This document shows positions 1 through 11,715 of a DNA stretch of 64,000 bases, in pieces. A program made the translations under genes and the position numbers. Every line of letters begins with the position of its first letter. Position 1 is the first letter of the stretch. The notes beneath the pieces are model-generated. The model did no database searches. It saw nothing but the letters and a program-made list of their open reading frames with translations, and was not told the origin of the DNA. Origin of the DNA: Selaginella tamariscina (lineage: Eukaryota > Streptophyta > Lycopodiopsida > Selaginellales > Selaginellaceae); contig PUQB01000141.1 in the NCBI GenBank assembly GCA_003024785.1, forward strand, positions 335,476-399,475, given 5' to 3'.

Positions 1-224
1 CTAGTCCGGATGACTTTAACATCGTGCACGGCATCCGCCACAAACTGTATGCTGCTCAGTCCTTCATTCGTCGATTCAAGTTCAACCCACCTTCCGTCGT
101 CTCGCACCAACGCCACGTGTGCACAAAACTCCTTGAGAATTTCCTGTACCATAACCCTACCATCGAACAGATCAAAGGCCACTCCATCCTCCTCACCTTC
201 TTCCACAAAACGCAGAGACGCCAT
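1..224 (-). CDS. 5' end of an unrecognised protein-coding gene (partial)
   Basis: An open frame starts at an ATG whose complement lies at 222-224 and runs without a stop for 74 codons to the left edge. The product begins MASLRFVEEGEEDG and is acidic at first, then mixed, with no signal peptide or membrane segment. I do not recognise a family. Codon content looks coding (GC-richer than the DNA to its right), and the AT-rich DNA from 225 on fits an upstream region. It may be a host gene or a remnant of another transposon. The nearest right-hand neighbour is the PIF/Harbinger element starting near 652, about 430 bp upstream of this start. Confidence 0.4.
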   Translation of the reverse strand, partial: MASLRFVEEGEEDGVAFDLFDGRVMVQEILKEFCAHVALVRDDGRWVELESTNEGLSSIQFVADAVHDVKVIRT

Positions 225-651
225 AGTCAAACCTTAACTTCCGTTTTTTATATTTATACAATTTAAAATCCAAAAGCGTACGAACTATTTAGGGTTTAGC
301 TACCCTAATGTATTTAAAATATTTTTATATGTCACATTTTATTAAGAAAGATTGATTTGTTAAGCACATCTAATAAGATTATGAAATGTTTGATTGACAA
401 AAACATGAACTTTCTTTAATTCTTAAAAAACTAAAAAAAAATTGAAAAAATAAAAATGATAGATTTGAATTCTAAATTCAATTGATTATCTTGAATTCCA
501 TAAGGTGGTTATTCTAAATTCTATAAATAATATCTTAAATTTAATATAAGGGTCATCTTAAATTTAATTATGAAGCATAACAATTGGGTTAAGGAGATAA
601 ACTTATTAGGTTAAGTATAACAACTTATCAATTTAAAGATAAATTCACTAA
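225..651. other. AT-rich spacer left of the Harbinger element
   Basis: AT-rich DNA with no convincing coding frame. It would hold the promoter of the leftward gene at 1-224. It ends at a TAA (649-651), which is the probable 3-bp target-site copy of the PIF/Harbinger element that follows. Confidence 0.4.
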
Positions 652-1139
652 GGGGCCATTCACACATAGCATTAAAACAGTGACATTAACATTAACTTCT
701 CTCATACTTGAAAACATTAAAATTTGACATTAATGTTTTATACGATTTAAATTAATGTGTTTTCACACTTGCCAACATTAACATTAATGTCAACATTAAT
801 ATTAACATTAAAATAGAAAGGAGTTGGTTTTTTTGTAATGACAAGAATTTGCATCATTAAAATTATAACATTACATTAACTTATTATTCCACTGAATATT
901 CATTTAGGGTTTGAGCTGCGGTGCGAGAGCAAATCTATGGCATGGCGATTAAGTCATTCTGGTAAACTTTCTTCACTCTAAGCATATTAGGCATACATCT
1001 AACCGGGAATCTATAGTTTTCCCGGCTGCATCTCTCCGAACCTTGGTGTCGCCCCTGCTCAACAGCCTAGAAGTTCTCGATCTCCATCAGTATTGCCTGA
1101 TGACATGTAGAAGGTGTGGAGGAAGAGGTAGAGGTGGTG

Positions 1140-2095
1140 GAAGTTTGGGGTAACACTACCCCTACAGCAAGTGCCCCCCCAACTGGTTTTCGAGCTCCTC
1201 GCCAAGCTAAATGGTCCAAGGAAGAAATAATTTGCCTCATCGGGTTGAGGAAAGCTCAGATCCTTCAGGTTGACTAGCATCCTGATCAGCGAGGCTGAAT
1301 GAAAACTGTGAGAGAGAAGTGGACATGGCTAAGAGCAGCTTCACAGGGCGAGACTGGAAGAAATGCAAGGACAAGTGGAGCAACATCAATGGGATCTACA
1401 AAGACATCAAGTTGTACGACAAATCCATGGGTTGCACTGAGTATTTCCAGATGGATTCAAGCGAGTGGATAGCAGCTCATCTCCAATCCATGGATCGTGA
1501 TGTTTTTGATGAGCTCGAGGGGACTCTTCGTGACAAGGCAAACATCAAGCCTATGAAGATACTTGATAGTAGTGCTACACAAGAAGCAGGGACTTAGCCG
1601 AGCAGCAGCCGCCAAACCGGCAAGCGCAAAGCTTCTATGATGGATGACGAGTTTGCATCAGATTTTGAAGCAGCTCAGTAAGATGCAGAGGCTGAGAAGG
1701 TGGAGGTCGATGTTGAACCAGAGAAGATTCTTGGCGATTGGGAGCCTAGATCGAGTGGTCGAGCCTACAAAAAAGCTCGGAAGACTGAAAGCTCAGTGCT
1801 GGCAGATGTGCTCAGATCCGAGAATGCTGCTCAGCTAAAGATGAATGCTGAGGATGAAGCCAACAAGTCGAAGAGGCATGCAGAGAGGATGGAGCTTAGT
1901 AGGGAGCTTGTCTCCATTGAGGAGCGACAACTGCAGGTGGAGTCGGCTTCCCAGAATGCTTTCAATGCGATCCTAGCCTCTCTGGTTGCAAAACTCCCTG
2001 GTACTCTTTTTTATGTGCATGTGCATAAGCATTTGCATGCATATTTATTTCAAAATATATACTTAATTTTTTGTTTGTTTTTCAGGCATGAATCC
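1140..2095 (+). pseudogene. Harbinger ORF1, Myb/trihelix-like DNA-binding protein
   Basis: Frames in order give a proline-rich start, then a SANT-like stretch (RQAKWSKEEIICLIGLRKAQ, about 1193-1252). A second helix block follows around 1320-1470 (TGRDWKKCKDKWSNINGIYKD, with the conserved W and K/R residues), then a charged, coiled-coil-like C-terminal part (about 1700-2010, rich in E, K and R with LSRELVSIEERQ). This is the usual ORF1 layout of plant PIF/Harbinger elements; in this superfamily ORF1 acts with the transposase in nuclear import and binding of the ends. The reading frame is not continuous: an in-frame stop follows the SANT part (near 1275) and another lies near 1596. This copy is therefore non-autonomous or imperfectly sequenced. 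A short intron may end at the pyrimidine-rich CAG near 2085. Confidence 0.75.
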
Positions 2096-2623
2096 TCCAA
2101 ACTATCCTCAATGATCAGATTCATCCCGAAAAAAATAAATATAAATATACGATAATTTTCAACATTATTTTTGTTCTTGTTTTTTCTGATATGTTTTGTT
2201 TCTCAGATATTTATGGATTGTCTCTGGATTTTAACTCTTGTTTTTCTATTGAGAATGGAAAAGGACTCAGCTAGAGAATGAGAAAAGCATGAAGAGAATA
2301 GCTAGGTTGAAGCAGAGGTTAGACAAACGATGAAGTCGAGGAAGAAGAATGCACCAAAAGGAGAAGGTGGGATGAAGAAAATCGAGTAGCTGCATCTTTA
2401 AGAACAAAGCCAATCAAACGATTGTGGTGGGTTCGGCCTCGCTCATTTCACTGGTTTGATACCTTCGTCTAGAATTTTTACGACGACTCTCGATGGAGCC
2501 GGATTTTCGGGATGAAGAGAGCCACTTTCAATGCTCTAGTGGATCAGCTCCAGCCTCTCCTTGAGCGGAAGAACACTTGTTATCGACTAGTAGTACCTGT
2601 GCAAGTTTGAGTTGCTTGTACCA

Positions 2624-3588
2624 TGTCATAGTTCTTACTATGACTCAACCCTTTACTTTGGGGTTTGACTGTTGTTACCTACCGAGTTGTGTGACGAACC
2701 CTAGATGTAGTAGGAAACAGGCCCACTTAGTGCACTTGGGTATCTGGTGATGGTCCGGCCGGGTGTCATTAGGTATTTGCAGGAAACTCTAGGTGAAGCT
2801 AGAACTTACCTTCTAGAAACTCTCCCCCGGTTTGACGTTCTAGGTTAAAAGTATAGCTTGTCAAAATAAGGGTTAGGGACACCCTAGGGTTGACCTAACC
2901 CTAGGGTTGCCCTAACCCCACGCCCTAATACCCCCCCTAGGGGTTAGGTTTAGGGTTAGGTTAGGACAACCATTTTCTCTAAGGGCTGGCATTTCCGTGC
3001 CAGCCCACTTACTCATTTAGGTAAACAGGGGGGGGGGGCCGTCACATAAATAAGGTAGAGTATATGTAGTGAGGCTTCCTGGGTTCAAAAGAGAGCTCGT
3101 TAACCTCCTACCGGTGCAAGCTAAGCTTGTGTCGTCAAGGTGCAACCCTCTGTTGTGCCGCCCAAACTTCCACACGACAGGGGTACAACCCACCCTAGGG
3201 TTAGACTATCCTTATCGTTGGCAGGATCTTGCCTTTGAGACAAGGGCACGTCACTTCCAAGGAGTTAGCCAGATTCCTTGGTCCGAAAACCTGCTCGCAA
3301 GCTCAAAGGTATTGCCCGAGTTCACGTTCCGCAGAACTAGTGGTTGAGGCCTTGCTCCGGCCGCCTCAACCACGCCAAGCTAGGAACGACACCTAAAGCT
3401 CGGCTAGTCCGTGTATCCTGATTCACAAGGTGAGTCTCGTTCGTGGACTTAGTCAGTTAGGGTTTGGTTCCTAAGGCTTGGGTTCCTAATACGGGTTATT
3501 TACCAGATTCCGTGGGGTTTCCAGAGAGGGGATTCCAGGGTTGGCACCTGGCAAGCCGCCTTTGTGGCACCAGGTAAAAACTCTGACA
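2624..3588 (+). repeat. 5' LTR of the chromovirus
   Basis: It opens with TGTCATAG and closes with CTCTGACA, directly before the tRNA-iMet primer site. It contains a block of telomere-like CCCTAA/TTAGGG motifs (about 2867-2965), a G tract (about 3028-3038), and ACATAAATAAGG (about 3044), which is a plausible TATA-type promoter element. It is nearly identical to the copy at 8993-9955. Confidence 0.95.
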
Positions 3589-6500
3589 ATTGGTATCGGA
3601 GCAAGTTCTCTGCGGTCAGTAGGACTACCTTAAGTCATAGAGTGTTTCAATGTTTAGATAACTCTAAATTCTTGATCTACTCTATCGCTTTGGTTAACAT
3701 GTCTGTATTCTGCGCAGAGAGTTTGATCCTGTGAGTTGTCAAACTTCGGAGAACACTTGCTCAGTGAGTCGGCGTGAGATTCTAGGTATGTCCGAAAGTC
3801 TTATGCTAGTTTAAGCTGATGTGTGTGGGTGTACAACCTGTGCAGGGTGTTTCCAACTTACATTGGGAATATTCCAGCATATTCTCCGAGTGTTGAACTA
3901 GGGTTCAATACGATGAGCAAGAAAGCAACCAGAGCCTGAGGCAGAGAGGGCTGTCGCAGAGGCTCAAAATGAGGAGATGGATGAGGCTGATCCAGGTCGA
4001 CCCCCTAGGGTTAGACAACGACCTGGTTGGCGAGAAATAATGATGGATGCCCTAAACGAACTTCGAGGGGATGTCTTGGGGTTGAATGACCGAATCGATA
4101 ATGTTGCCGTTCGGATTCCAACGAATACGCAGTGCCAGATGTTCCGCAACCAGACACACGGAAAAAGGAAGAAGCATGACTCAGAGTCAGGTTCCTCTGA
4201 ATCAGATTCTTCGACGGAAGTAGTTGGTGGAGGTCCCAGTAAATTCAAACCGGTAAAGCCTTCGAATTTCATGGGTTCAAAGGATTACAAGGTTTTGGAT
4301 GACTGGTTGTATGATATGGAAAGCTATTTCGAGGCTGCTTCCGTGAGAAAGACAGAAAAGGTTGCATGTGCCAAGCAGTTTCTTAAAGAAGAAGCTAAGA
4401 CTTGGTGGCGAATTGTTGAAGGTGAACGTGGATACCGAAACAGCTGGAAGCACATGAAAAAGGAGATCAAAAAGCAGTATATGCCGGATGATCTCGGTTT
4501 GCGATTGCGTGCTGACCTGGCACTTTGTCAACAGGGAGTTCGGGGAAGTCCAATGGACCACGTTTATCGATTCGAAAGTGTACGGCGATTGGTGCCAAAT
4601 ATGAGCGATGATGAAGCTCGAAGTTGCTTCATGGCTAGCTTGAATGAGAAAACGCGAAGGGAGATCTTAAGGTACAAGCCACAAGCTATCGGGAATGTCA
4701 AGAGGCAGCTCAAAAGGTTGCTTATGGCATGTCGTTAGAAGACTTGTACAAAGGGGAGGAAGCAAAACCTAAACCAAGGAGGTTTCCTCCAAAGTCTGGG
4801 TTCAGAAGGTTTGATAGGCGACCAGATCAATCGCCATCAATTCGAAGTGCAAGTCCCTTTGTTGGCAGTTCCAAGTTTTCGGACACATCAAGACCCACCG
4901 GATTTCGGAAACCATTGGCGTTACCACCTCCTCAGCAGACCAAAGGATCGGCTCCAAAGTCTGCTCCCCCGCGTTCCGCAGGCGGGGTCGTGAAATGTTA
5001 TAATTGTAACAAGCCTGGTCATTTTGCTAAAGAGTGTCCGGCACCCTCACAACAATCAGGACATTTCAAGGCGATGGTAGAAGAGGAAGTTGCTGAACCA
5101 GAAACGCTTGAAGATCCGGAAGATGAGTCAGAAGAGGTAATGTTGTGCCAGACACAACCTGCCTTATTCGCTATTCAAGACAAAACTGACCCTTTGCTAT
5201 ATTTGACAGGAAGGATACGAGGGGACCGAGTCCGAATGATGATCGATACTGGAGCAACATACAACTTCATATCGACTAGTCTAGCTCGTCGATTGAATTT
5301 GGATGTAATAAAGATGTGTGAAATAAAGATCAATTTTGGCAAAGGTTCTCAAAATACTAATAATATAGCAAGGGCAGTTCCTGTCCAAATCAAAGATTGG
5401 AAGGCTAAGCTAGACTTAGTTGTCTTGAATATGACGGGGTTTGACTTTGTTCTGGGTATGGAATGGTTCCATAAACATGTAATCGAAATGAGGGGTTCCG
5501 GAGATAATCGAATCACGCTTGCAGCAGATAAAGAAGCCATTAGAAAAACACGCTCAGAATGGAAACGCTAACTGATAAGGATTGGAATCCTATGTTCCTT
5601 ACCTTGACTCAGTTGCGTAAAGCAGTTAGACATCGGGAACGTGTGTTTCTTGCAATGGTTTTGGATACTGGTGAAGTCAAAATAGGAGATGGTCAAGAAC
5701 TGTTCCCGAACCTATTTTGGAAGTCTTGAACATGTTTAGGGATGTTACCGGAAGATTTGCCGCCTGAGTTACCTCCACGTCGAGCTGTGGACCACAGAAT
5801 AGAGGTTTTGCCGGGTTCGTCTCCACCGGCAAGAGCCCCATATCGGTTAAATCCTCAAGAGTTGATTGAATTGAAGAGACAGCTGACGGAATTGGTTGGT
5901 CGAGGACACATTCGACCTATCGATCACCATATGGTGCACCGATCTTGTTTGTAATGAAAAAGGATGGTACGATGCGAATGTGTGTGGACTATCGAGCACT
6001 GAACGCGATAACTATCAAAAACAAGTATCCTCTTCCGCGAGTGGACGACTTGTTTGATAGACTATCAAAAGCAAAGTACTTTTCAAGAATAGACTTGAGG
6101 TCTGGGTACCATCAGATTCGGGTAGCAGAGAATGACATTGAGAAGACCGCTTTTCGAACGCGTTATGGATCATTTGAGTTTCTAGTCTTGCCATTCGGGT
6201 TGTGCAATGCTCCAGCAACTTTTTGCACAATGATGGATGATGTGTTTAGAGACTATCTAGACGAGTTCGTGGTGGTGTATATTGATGACATTCTGGTTTT
6301 CAGTTCGACAATTGAAGAACATGTGGAACACTTAGAAAAAGTGTTTCAGAGGTTGAGAGAGAACCAGTTGTATGCTAAAGAAAGCAAGTGCGCATTTGGT
6401 CAAACCAAGATAGATTTCTTGGGACACTTGATCTCAGGTGGGGAGGTTGCCATGGACCCAAAGAAAATTCAAGCTATTACTGAGTGGATGACCTTAAAAG

Positions 6501-8992
6501 ACGTGCATGAAGTTAGATCATTTCTTGGTCTGACAGGGTATTACCGAAGATTCATAAAGGGTTACTCAGAAATAGCGGCCCCATTGACAGATCTTACGAA
6601 GAACATTCCATGGCATTGGACTCCAGAGTGCCAACGTGCATTCGTCAAACTCAAAGAGGCTATCTCTTCTGAGCCAGTTTTGCAGTTGCCCATCTTTGAA
6701 GATCCCTTTGAAGTAGAATGTGACGCTTCCGACTTTGCAATTGGTGGTGTATTGCAACAGAAAGGACATCCAGTGTCCTTTTTCTCGAAGAAGTTAGATG
6801 CCGCGCAAACTCGATGGCCTACTCACGAAAAGGAGATGTATGCTATTGTTGCTTCCTTGGAGTATTGGCGTCATTATCTTCCAAGTCATGGCACTGTGGT
6901 TTGGACAGATAGTGTAACTCTAAGGTATTTTGAAACGCAGCCGAAGCTATCACCAAGTATGCTAGATGGCAGCAGAAGTTGGCACGATTTCAGCCTGAAA
7001 TCAGACATAAGGCGGGAAAGGACAATGTGGTAGCTGATGCACTCAGTAGAAAGGGTCATCTTCGTATTATGTCAGCACCCGTGTCAACTTTGGTGGATGA
7101 ATTTGTGACGGCGTATCCTCAGGACAAGTTTGCCAAGGAAGCTTTGAGCCTGGTGGCAAAGAGGAAACAAGTTCATCAATTACGAAGAGATGGTAATATT
7201 CCAGCAGGAATAGAAAGTCGAATGGATGCACTCAAACAGGCCCATTTTGCAGTACGAGATGGAGTTCTTTATTATAAAGAAAAGAGACTCTATGTTCCAG
7301 AAGGGACATGGAGGGAGAGGCTATTAAGAGAGCATCACGACGTTCCTTTGGCAGGGCATGGTGGAAGGCACAAGACGTTGGCTTTGTTGAAACAGGGATT
7401 CTATTGGCCGGGTATGATAGACGATGTTGCCAAGTATGTCAAGACATGCCCCACATGTCAACAAGTGAAAAGTCGTTCGCAAAAACGAGCTGGGAAGTTA
7501 CAATGTATACCGATTCCAGAGCGGCCATTTCAAAGTGTTACTTTGGACTTTATCATGGGATTGCCAAAATCTTGTGGTTTCAATGCTCTTATGGTGGTGG
7601 TCGATCGATTTTCAAAGGTTGCTCATTTCATTCCAACTGTAGAGACAGTGAATGCAAAACAAGCAGCAAAGTTGTTCTTCCACGAAGTCGTAAGAGTGCG
7701 AGGGCTACCGGAAACGATGATCTCAGACCGGGATCCTCGATTTACTGGCAAGTTTTGGGGAACGTTGTTCAAGCAATTTGGGACGATACTGAGTTTAGTA
7801 CGGCTTATCATCCACAAACGGATGGTCAGACGGAGAGGGTAAACCGACAAGTCGAGGACTATCTCAGATGCTATGTTCAAGGTGATCAACTTGATTGGGC
7901 TGAACACTTGATATGGCTGAGATATGTTACAATAACTCGACACACACTGCAATCGGATGTAGCCCGATGGAAGTGTTAACTGGGAATAAGGGTGGTATTC
8001 CTCAGAGTATGGTGTTACCGAAAGACGATAGCAATCGAGTTCCATCTGTAGCAGAGTTCACGGACAATTGTATCGAACATGGGAAGCTGCTCGTCAAGCG
8101 ATGGCTGCAGCACAGGAAAGGTATCGTCAGCAGTACGATAAACATCGACGGGATGTAGAGTATCAGGTTGGGGATATGGTATTGTTGAGTACCAAAAACC
8201 TGAAGGTTCCAACGACTCTTTCGAGGAAGTTTCTATCGCACTACATAGGTCCATACAAGGTGGTGAAGCAAGTAGGGAAAGTGGCTTATGGGTTAGATCT
8301 TCCTCCAGAGTTGGGAACAAATACACAATGTGTTTCATGTCAGTTTACTCGAGCCATTCCACAAGGATGAGAAACATCCGGATAGATATCGTAGTTTACG
8401 TCCGCCGCCAGTTAGTTGGTGAGGAAAAGAATTCGAAGTTGAGGCGATATTAAAGGGAGGAACATTCATGGACGACGAAAACGTAAACGTGAATATCTTG
8501 TTAAGTGGAAAGGTTACCCGGCATGCGAGTCGACATGGGAACCATTGGAGAATCTGCAGAACGCGATGGAGGTAGTGAATGAGTTTGAGGCAGGTCTCAA
8601 ACTGTTTAATGATGATCAGAAATAAAGTGAACCTTTATTTCTTATTAACCAAGGGGCCGGCAACAACACTAACTAGAGGCCTCCAATATAAATTCTAGTT
8701 AACTAAAGAAATTAACCTGTGTGTGTGCGTCGGGTGACAGACTTTGCAGACGTGCAAAAGGTCTCCAAATGACTTCATGTCGCAGGTGGTGCCTCCGGCA
8801 GCTGGTCTACGATCGTGAACGACGGTTCTGAAGTACTTGGCTTCGCGTAATGCAAGGGGGGTAATAAAACTTGTGAACTTTTGGCTGACTCCGCATAGAG
8901 TGATATGTTAGTTTTGGTTAATTTTCTAACATTATCTAGTCTTGGAGTTAGACGTCAACGAGGACGTTGACATTTTCAAAGGCGGGGAGTGT

Positions 8993-9955
8993 GTCATAGT
9001 TTTTACTATGACTCGACCCTTTACTTTGGGGTTTGACTGTTGTTACCTACCGAGTTGTGTGACGAACCCTAGATGTAGTAGGAAACAGGCCCACTTAGTG
9101 CACTTGGGTATCTGGTGATGGTCCGGCCGGGTGTCATTAGGTATTTGCAGGAAACTCTAGGTGAAGCTAGAACTTACCTTCTAGAAACTCTCCCCCGTTT
9201 GACGTTCAGGTTATAAATATAGCTTGTCAAAATAAGGGTTAGGGACACCTAGGGTTGACCTAACCCTAGGGTTGCCCTAACCCCACGCCCTAATACCCCC
9301 CCCTAGGGGTTAGGTTTAGGGTTAGGTTAGGACAACCATTTTCTCTAAGGGCTGGCATTTCCGTGCCAGCCCACTTACTCATTTAGGTAAACAGGGGGGG
9401 GGGGTCCGTCACATAAATAAGGTAGAGTATATGTAGTGAGGCTTCCTGGGTTCAAAAGAGAGCTCGTTAACCTCCTACCGGTGCAAGCTAAGCTTGTGTC
9501 GTCAAGGTGCAACCCTCTGTTGTGCCGCCCAAACTTCCACACGACAGGGGTACAACCCACCCTAGGGTTAGACTATCCTTATCGTTGGCAGGATCTTGCC
9601 TTTGAGACAAGGGCACGTCACTTCCAAGGAGTTAGCCAGATTCCTTGGTCCGAAAACCTGCTCGCAAGCTCAAAGGTATTGCCCGAGTTCACGTTCCGCA
9701 GAACTAGTGGTTGAGGCCTTGCTCCGGCCGCCTCAACCACGCCAAGCTAGGAACGACACCTAAAGCTCGGCTAGTCCGTGTATCCTGATCACAAGGTGAG
9801 TCTCGTTCGTGGACTTAGTCAGTTAGGGTTTGAGTTCCTAAGGCTTGGGTTCCTAATACGGGTTATTTACCAGATTCCGTGGGGTTTCCAGAGAGGGGAT
9901 TCCAGGGTTGGCACCTGGCAAGCCGCCTTTGTGGCACCAGGTAAAAACTCTGACA
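8993..9955 (+). repeat. 3' LTR of the chromovirus
   Basis: It has the same ends and internal blocks as the 5' LTR, including the CCCTAA-rich block (about 9237-9330) and the G tract (about 9393-9403). It is followed at once by TACCA, the second target-site copy, and then by the resumed transposase frame. Related but much older LTRs lie at 11729, 18187 and 19445. Confidence 0.95.
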
Positions 9956-11196
9956 TACCATCTCCAAGCTGAGGTATGGCATTTCATTTTACTCGGTCTC
10001 TGAGAACTTCGGCATCGGTGAGAGTATTGCATGCGAGATTTTCTGGGACACGATCACAGGAATCCGGGTAGCTCTTAGCCACCTGATCAGGTTTCTGGAG
10101 ACTGTTGAGGAGCTTGGTGGAGTCATCACAGGCTTTGCTGAGAAAAGTAAACTCCCCAACATTGCCGGGGCAGTGGATGGGTCTCAGATACCAATTCAAA
10201 TCTAGAGATGGATCTAGACAGCTACAACAAGCACCATCGATTCTCAATTGTTCTCCAGGCAGTGGTGGATAGTAGGAGAAGGTTTTTTGGATGTGTATTG
10301 TGGCTGGCCAGGGTCTGTTCATGATTCAAGAGTTTGGAAGAACTCAGGGTTTTACAAATGGGGACTAGCCAAGGAGGTGCTTCAAGAACCAACATTTCCC
10401 CTCCGACGCTTCAACTTGAAGCCTTATCTTGTGGGGGATAAGGCTTACCCATGCTTTGCTCTTGTCATGACCCCATACAAAAAGACCAGAGTTCCATTGT
10501 CCAACTTGAAAAGGTTCTACAACAAAGAGCTTTCTCGGGCTCGAGAAATCGTTGAGAGAAGCTTTGGTCTTCTTAAAGGTATTTTTTTTTTTGTTCATTT
10601 TTAATTTTTTTTTGTTGTTTTCTAAAATGAGTGTGAAGGGAACTGGAGAATCCTTCAACATGGTGTTCCAGCGGAGCCAGATGCCTCTCCAGAAGTTGTA
10701 GTTGCTTGTTGCATTCTTCATAATTTTTTGCTTGATGCTAGAGAGGAGGAAAATGATGAGGAATTTCATGAACAAAACTGGGTGCGCCTACTTCAAGGGA
10801 ATGATCCGCAGGTGAGCAAATTCGGGAGAAGATTATGGGATTTCTCTAGCCTCTTACTGCTCAATCTCGAGCCAAACTCAAGCTTAAGCTTTCTAGCATG
10901 AATTCAAATTTAAAAAAAATTAAACCTAAAGTTTAAACCTAAAACTTATTAAAGTTTGAATAAATTAATGTTAATGTTAGAAAAATAAATGTGAAGATGT
11001 TTTTGTGTTAATTTTGAGTTATAAAGTTAATGTTTTCTAGTTTGAAGAGGTATTTAGTATTAATGTTGACATTAACATTATTTTGAGATAATGTCTCATT
11101 ATATAAATGTTGGTGTGCAGATGGTGGCGATAATATTTCAACATTAAGTTAATGTCAACATTAACTATGTTAATGTCATGTGTGAAGGGCCCTTAA

Positions 11197-11394
11197 GTTA
11201 GAAATTGGATAAACTCACCAAATTAAAGATAACATTTAGGTTAAAGGTCTAGCTCAAGAATAAATTCATGGAAAAATTACATTTATATTCTTGAAATTTA
11301 TCATATTTATATATATATCCCTAGAGTTTTTATTTACATATATACCCCTTTAAAAGTTGTAAATGTACATATATATACTTCAAAAACTTCATGT
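11197..11394. other. AT-rich spacer right of the Harbinger element
   Basis: Low-complexity AT-rich DNA with no recognisable gene or element. It separates the right end of the PIF/Harbinger element from the first fragment of the old LTR nest. Confidence 0.4.
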
Positions 11395-11715
11395 TAGGAT
11401 TAGGGGTCAATAGTATATTTTTATTGTAAATGAGATTCCATGTTAGCCCACTTTATAAAATAGGAAAACAACAAGGGGCTTTTGTCACATATATAAGTAG
11501 TACATGTAGTGAGAGTTTCTGGGTTCATAACTGAGCTCGTTATTCTTCTACTGGTGTTATGTAGTTAAGGCATTACATCAACTTCCAAATAATAAAGGTA
11601 TGTCCCACCTTCATGGTACCTTTAGTGTTAGCGAATCTATGCCTAGGAGGTCTTGTTGGACTTCACATTCCAAGAATTAAAAGTCCTCCTCCATGTCAAG
11701 TTAAGAGTAGTATTC
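11395..11715 (+). repeat. LTR fragment of an old chromovirus relative
   Basis: The stretch running from TTAGCCCACTTTATAAAATAGG to GTCAAGTTAAGAGTAGTATTCAC resembles the middle part of the LTRs at 11729 and 19445, including the conserved GTCACATATATAAGTAG block. It lacks LTR ends and internal sequence, so it is a remnant. Divergence is high, meaning old. Confidence 0.6.

Larger units (their letters stand above)
2624..9955 (+). mobile_element. Ty3/gypsy chromovirus, near-complete fossil
   Basis: Two LTRs of about 0.96 kb (2624-3588 and 8993-9955) begin TG and end CA, and the 5-bp target duplication TACCA flanks them exactly (2619-2623 and 9956-9960). The primer site TGGTATCGGAGC (3591-3602) matches initiator tRNA-Met. 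Parts in order: gag (about 3965-5080, zinc knuckle CYNCNKPGHFAKEC near 4996), protease (DTGATYNFIS near 5240), reverse transcriptase (YIDDILVF near 6280), RNase H (about 6600-7060), integrase (HHCC region about 7330-7470) and a C-terminal chromodomain (about 8450-8620, containing YLVKWKGYP). The chromodomain places it among chromoviruses. The LTRs differ at only a few positions per several hundred bases, so insertion was recent. The copy is broken, with roughly half a dozen breaks in its coding part. Confidence 0.95.
2280..10880 (+). pseudogene. PIF/Harbinger DDE transposase, interrupted
   Basis: The 5' part (about 2420-2618) reads WWVRPRSFHWFDTF and then MKRATFNALVDQLQPLL, typical of the N-terminal helical region. 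The 3' part resumes at 9961 with SKLRYGISFYSVSENFGIGE. The catalytic residues are visible: Asp in NIAGAVDGSQIP (near 10166), Asp in GWPGSVHDSRVW (near 10315), and Glu in REIVERSFGLLKG (near 10550). After an intron starting at about 10580 (GTATTT) comes ACCILHNFLLDAREEENDEE, the conserved C-terminal block. The frame is cut by the retrotransposon between 2623 and 9956, and there are in-frame stops near 2472, 2609 and 10203. All three catalytic acids survive, so decay is fairly recent, but this copy cannot make transposase. Confidence 0.85.
652..11192 (+). mobile_element. PIF/Harbinger DNA transposon split by a nested retrotransposon
   Basis: The left end GGGGCCATTCACACAT (652-667) is matched by an inverted copy ending at 11192 (14 of 15 bases over GGGCC[A/C]TTCACACAT). 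The flanks are TAA on the left and TTAA on the right, in line with the 3-bp TWA target of this superfamily. Both ends carry subterminal clusters of ACATTAA/TTAATGT. Two coding regions lie inside: a Myb/trihelix-like ORF1 (about 1140-2095) and a DDE transposase (about 2280-10880). The transposase is cut by a Ty3/gypsy element at 2624-9955. Without that insertion the transposon is about 3.2 kb, a normal size for a plant PIF element. The exact first TIR base is uncertain by one or two positions. Confidence 0.85.

Noticed and set aside
2867-2965. Telomere-like block considered as an interstitial telomere or chromosome-fusion scar
   Set aside because: The same block occurs at the same place in every LTR copy of the family here, so it belongs to the retroelement.
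3069-3347. 92-codon open frame repeated exactly at 9436-9714
   Set aside because: Both lie at the same place in the two LTRs of one retrotransposon and are identical because the LTRs are; no protein family is recognisable.
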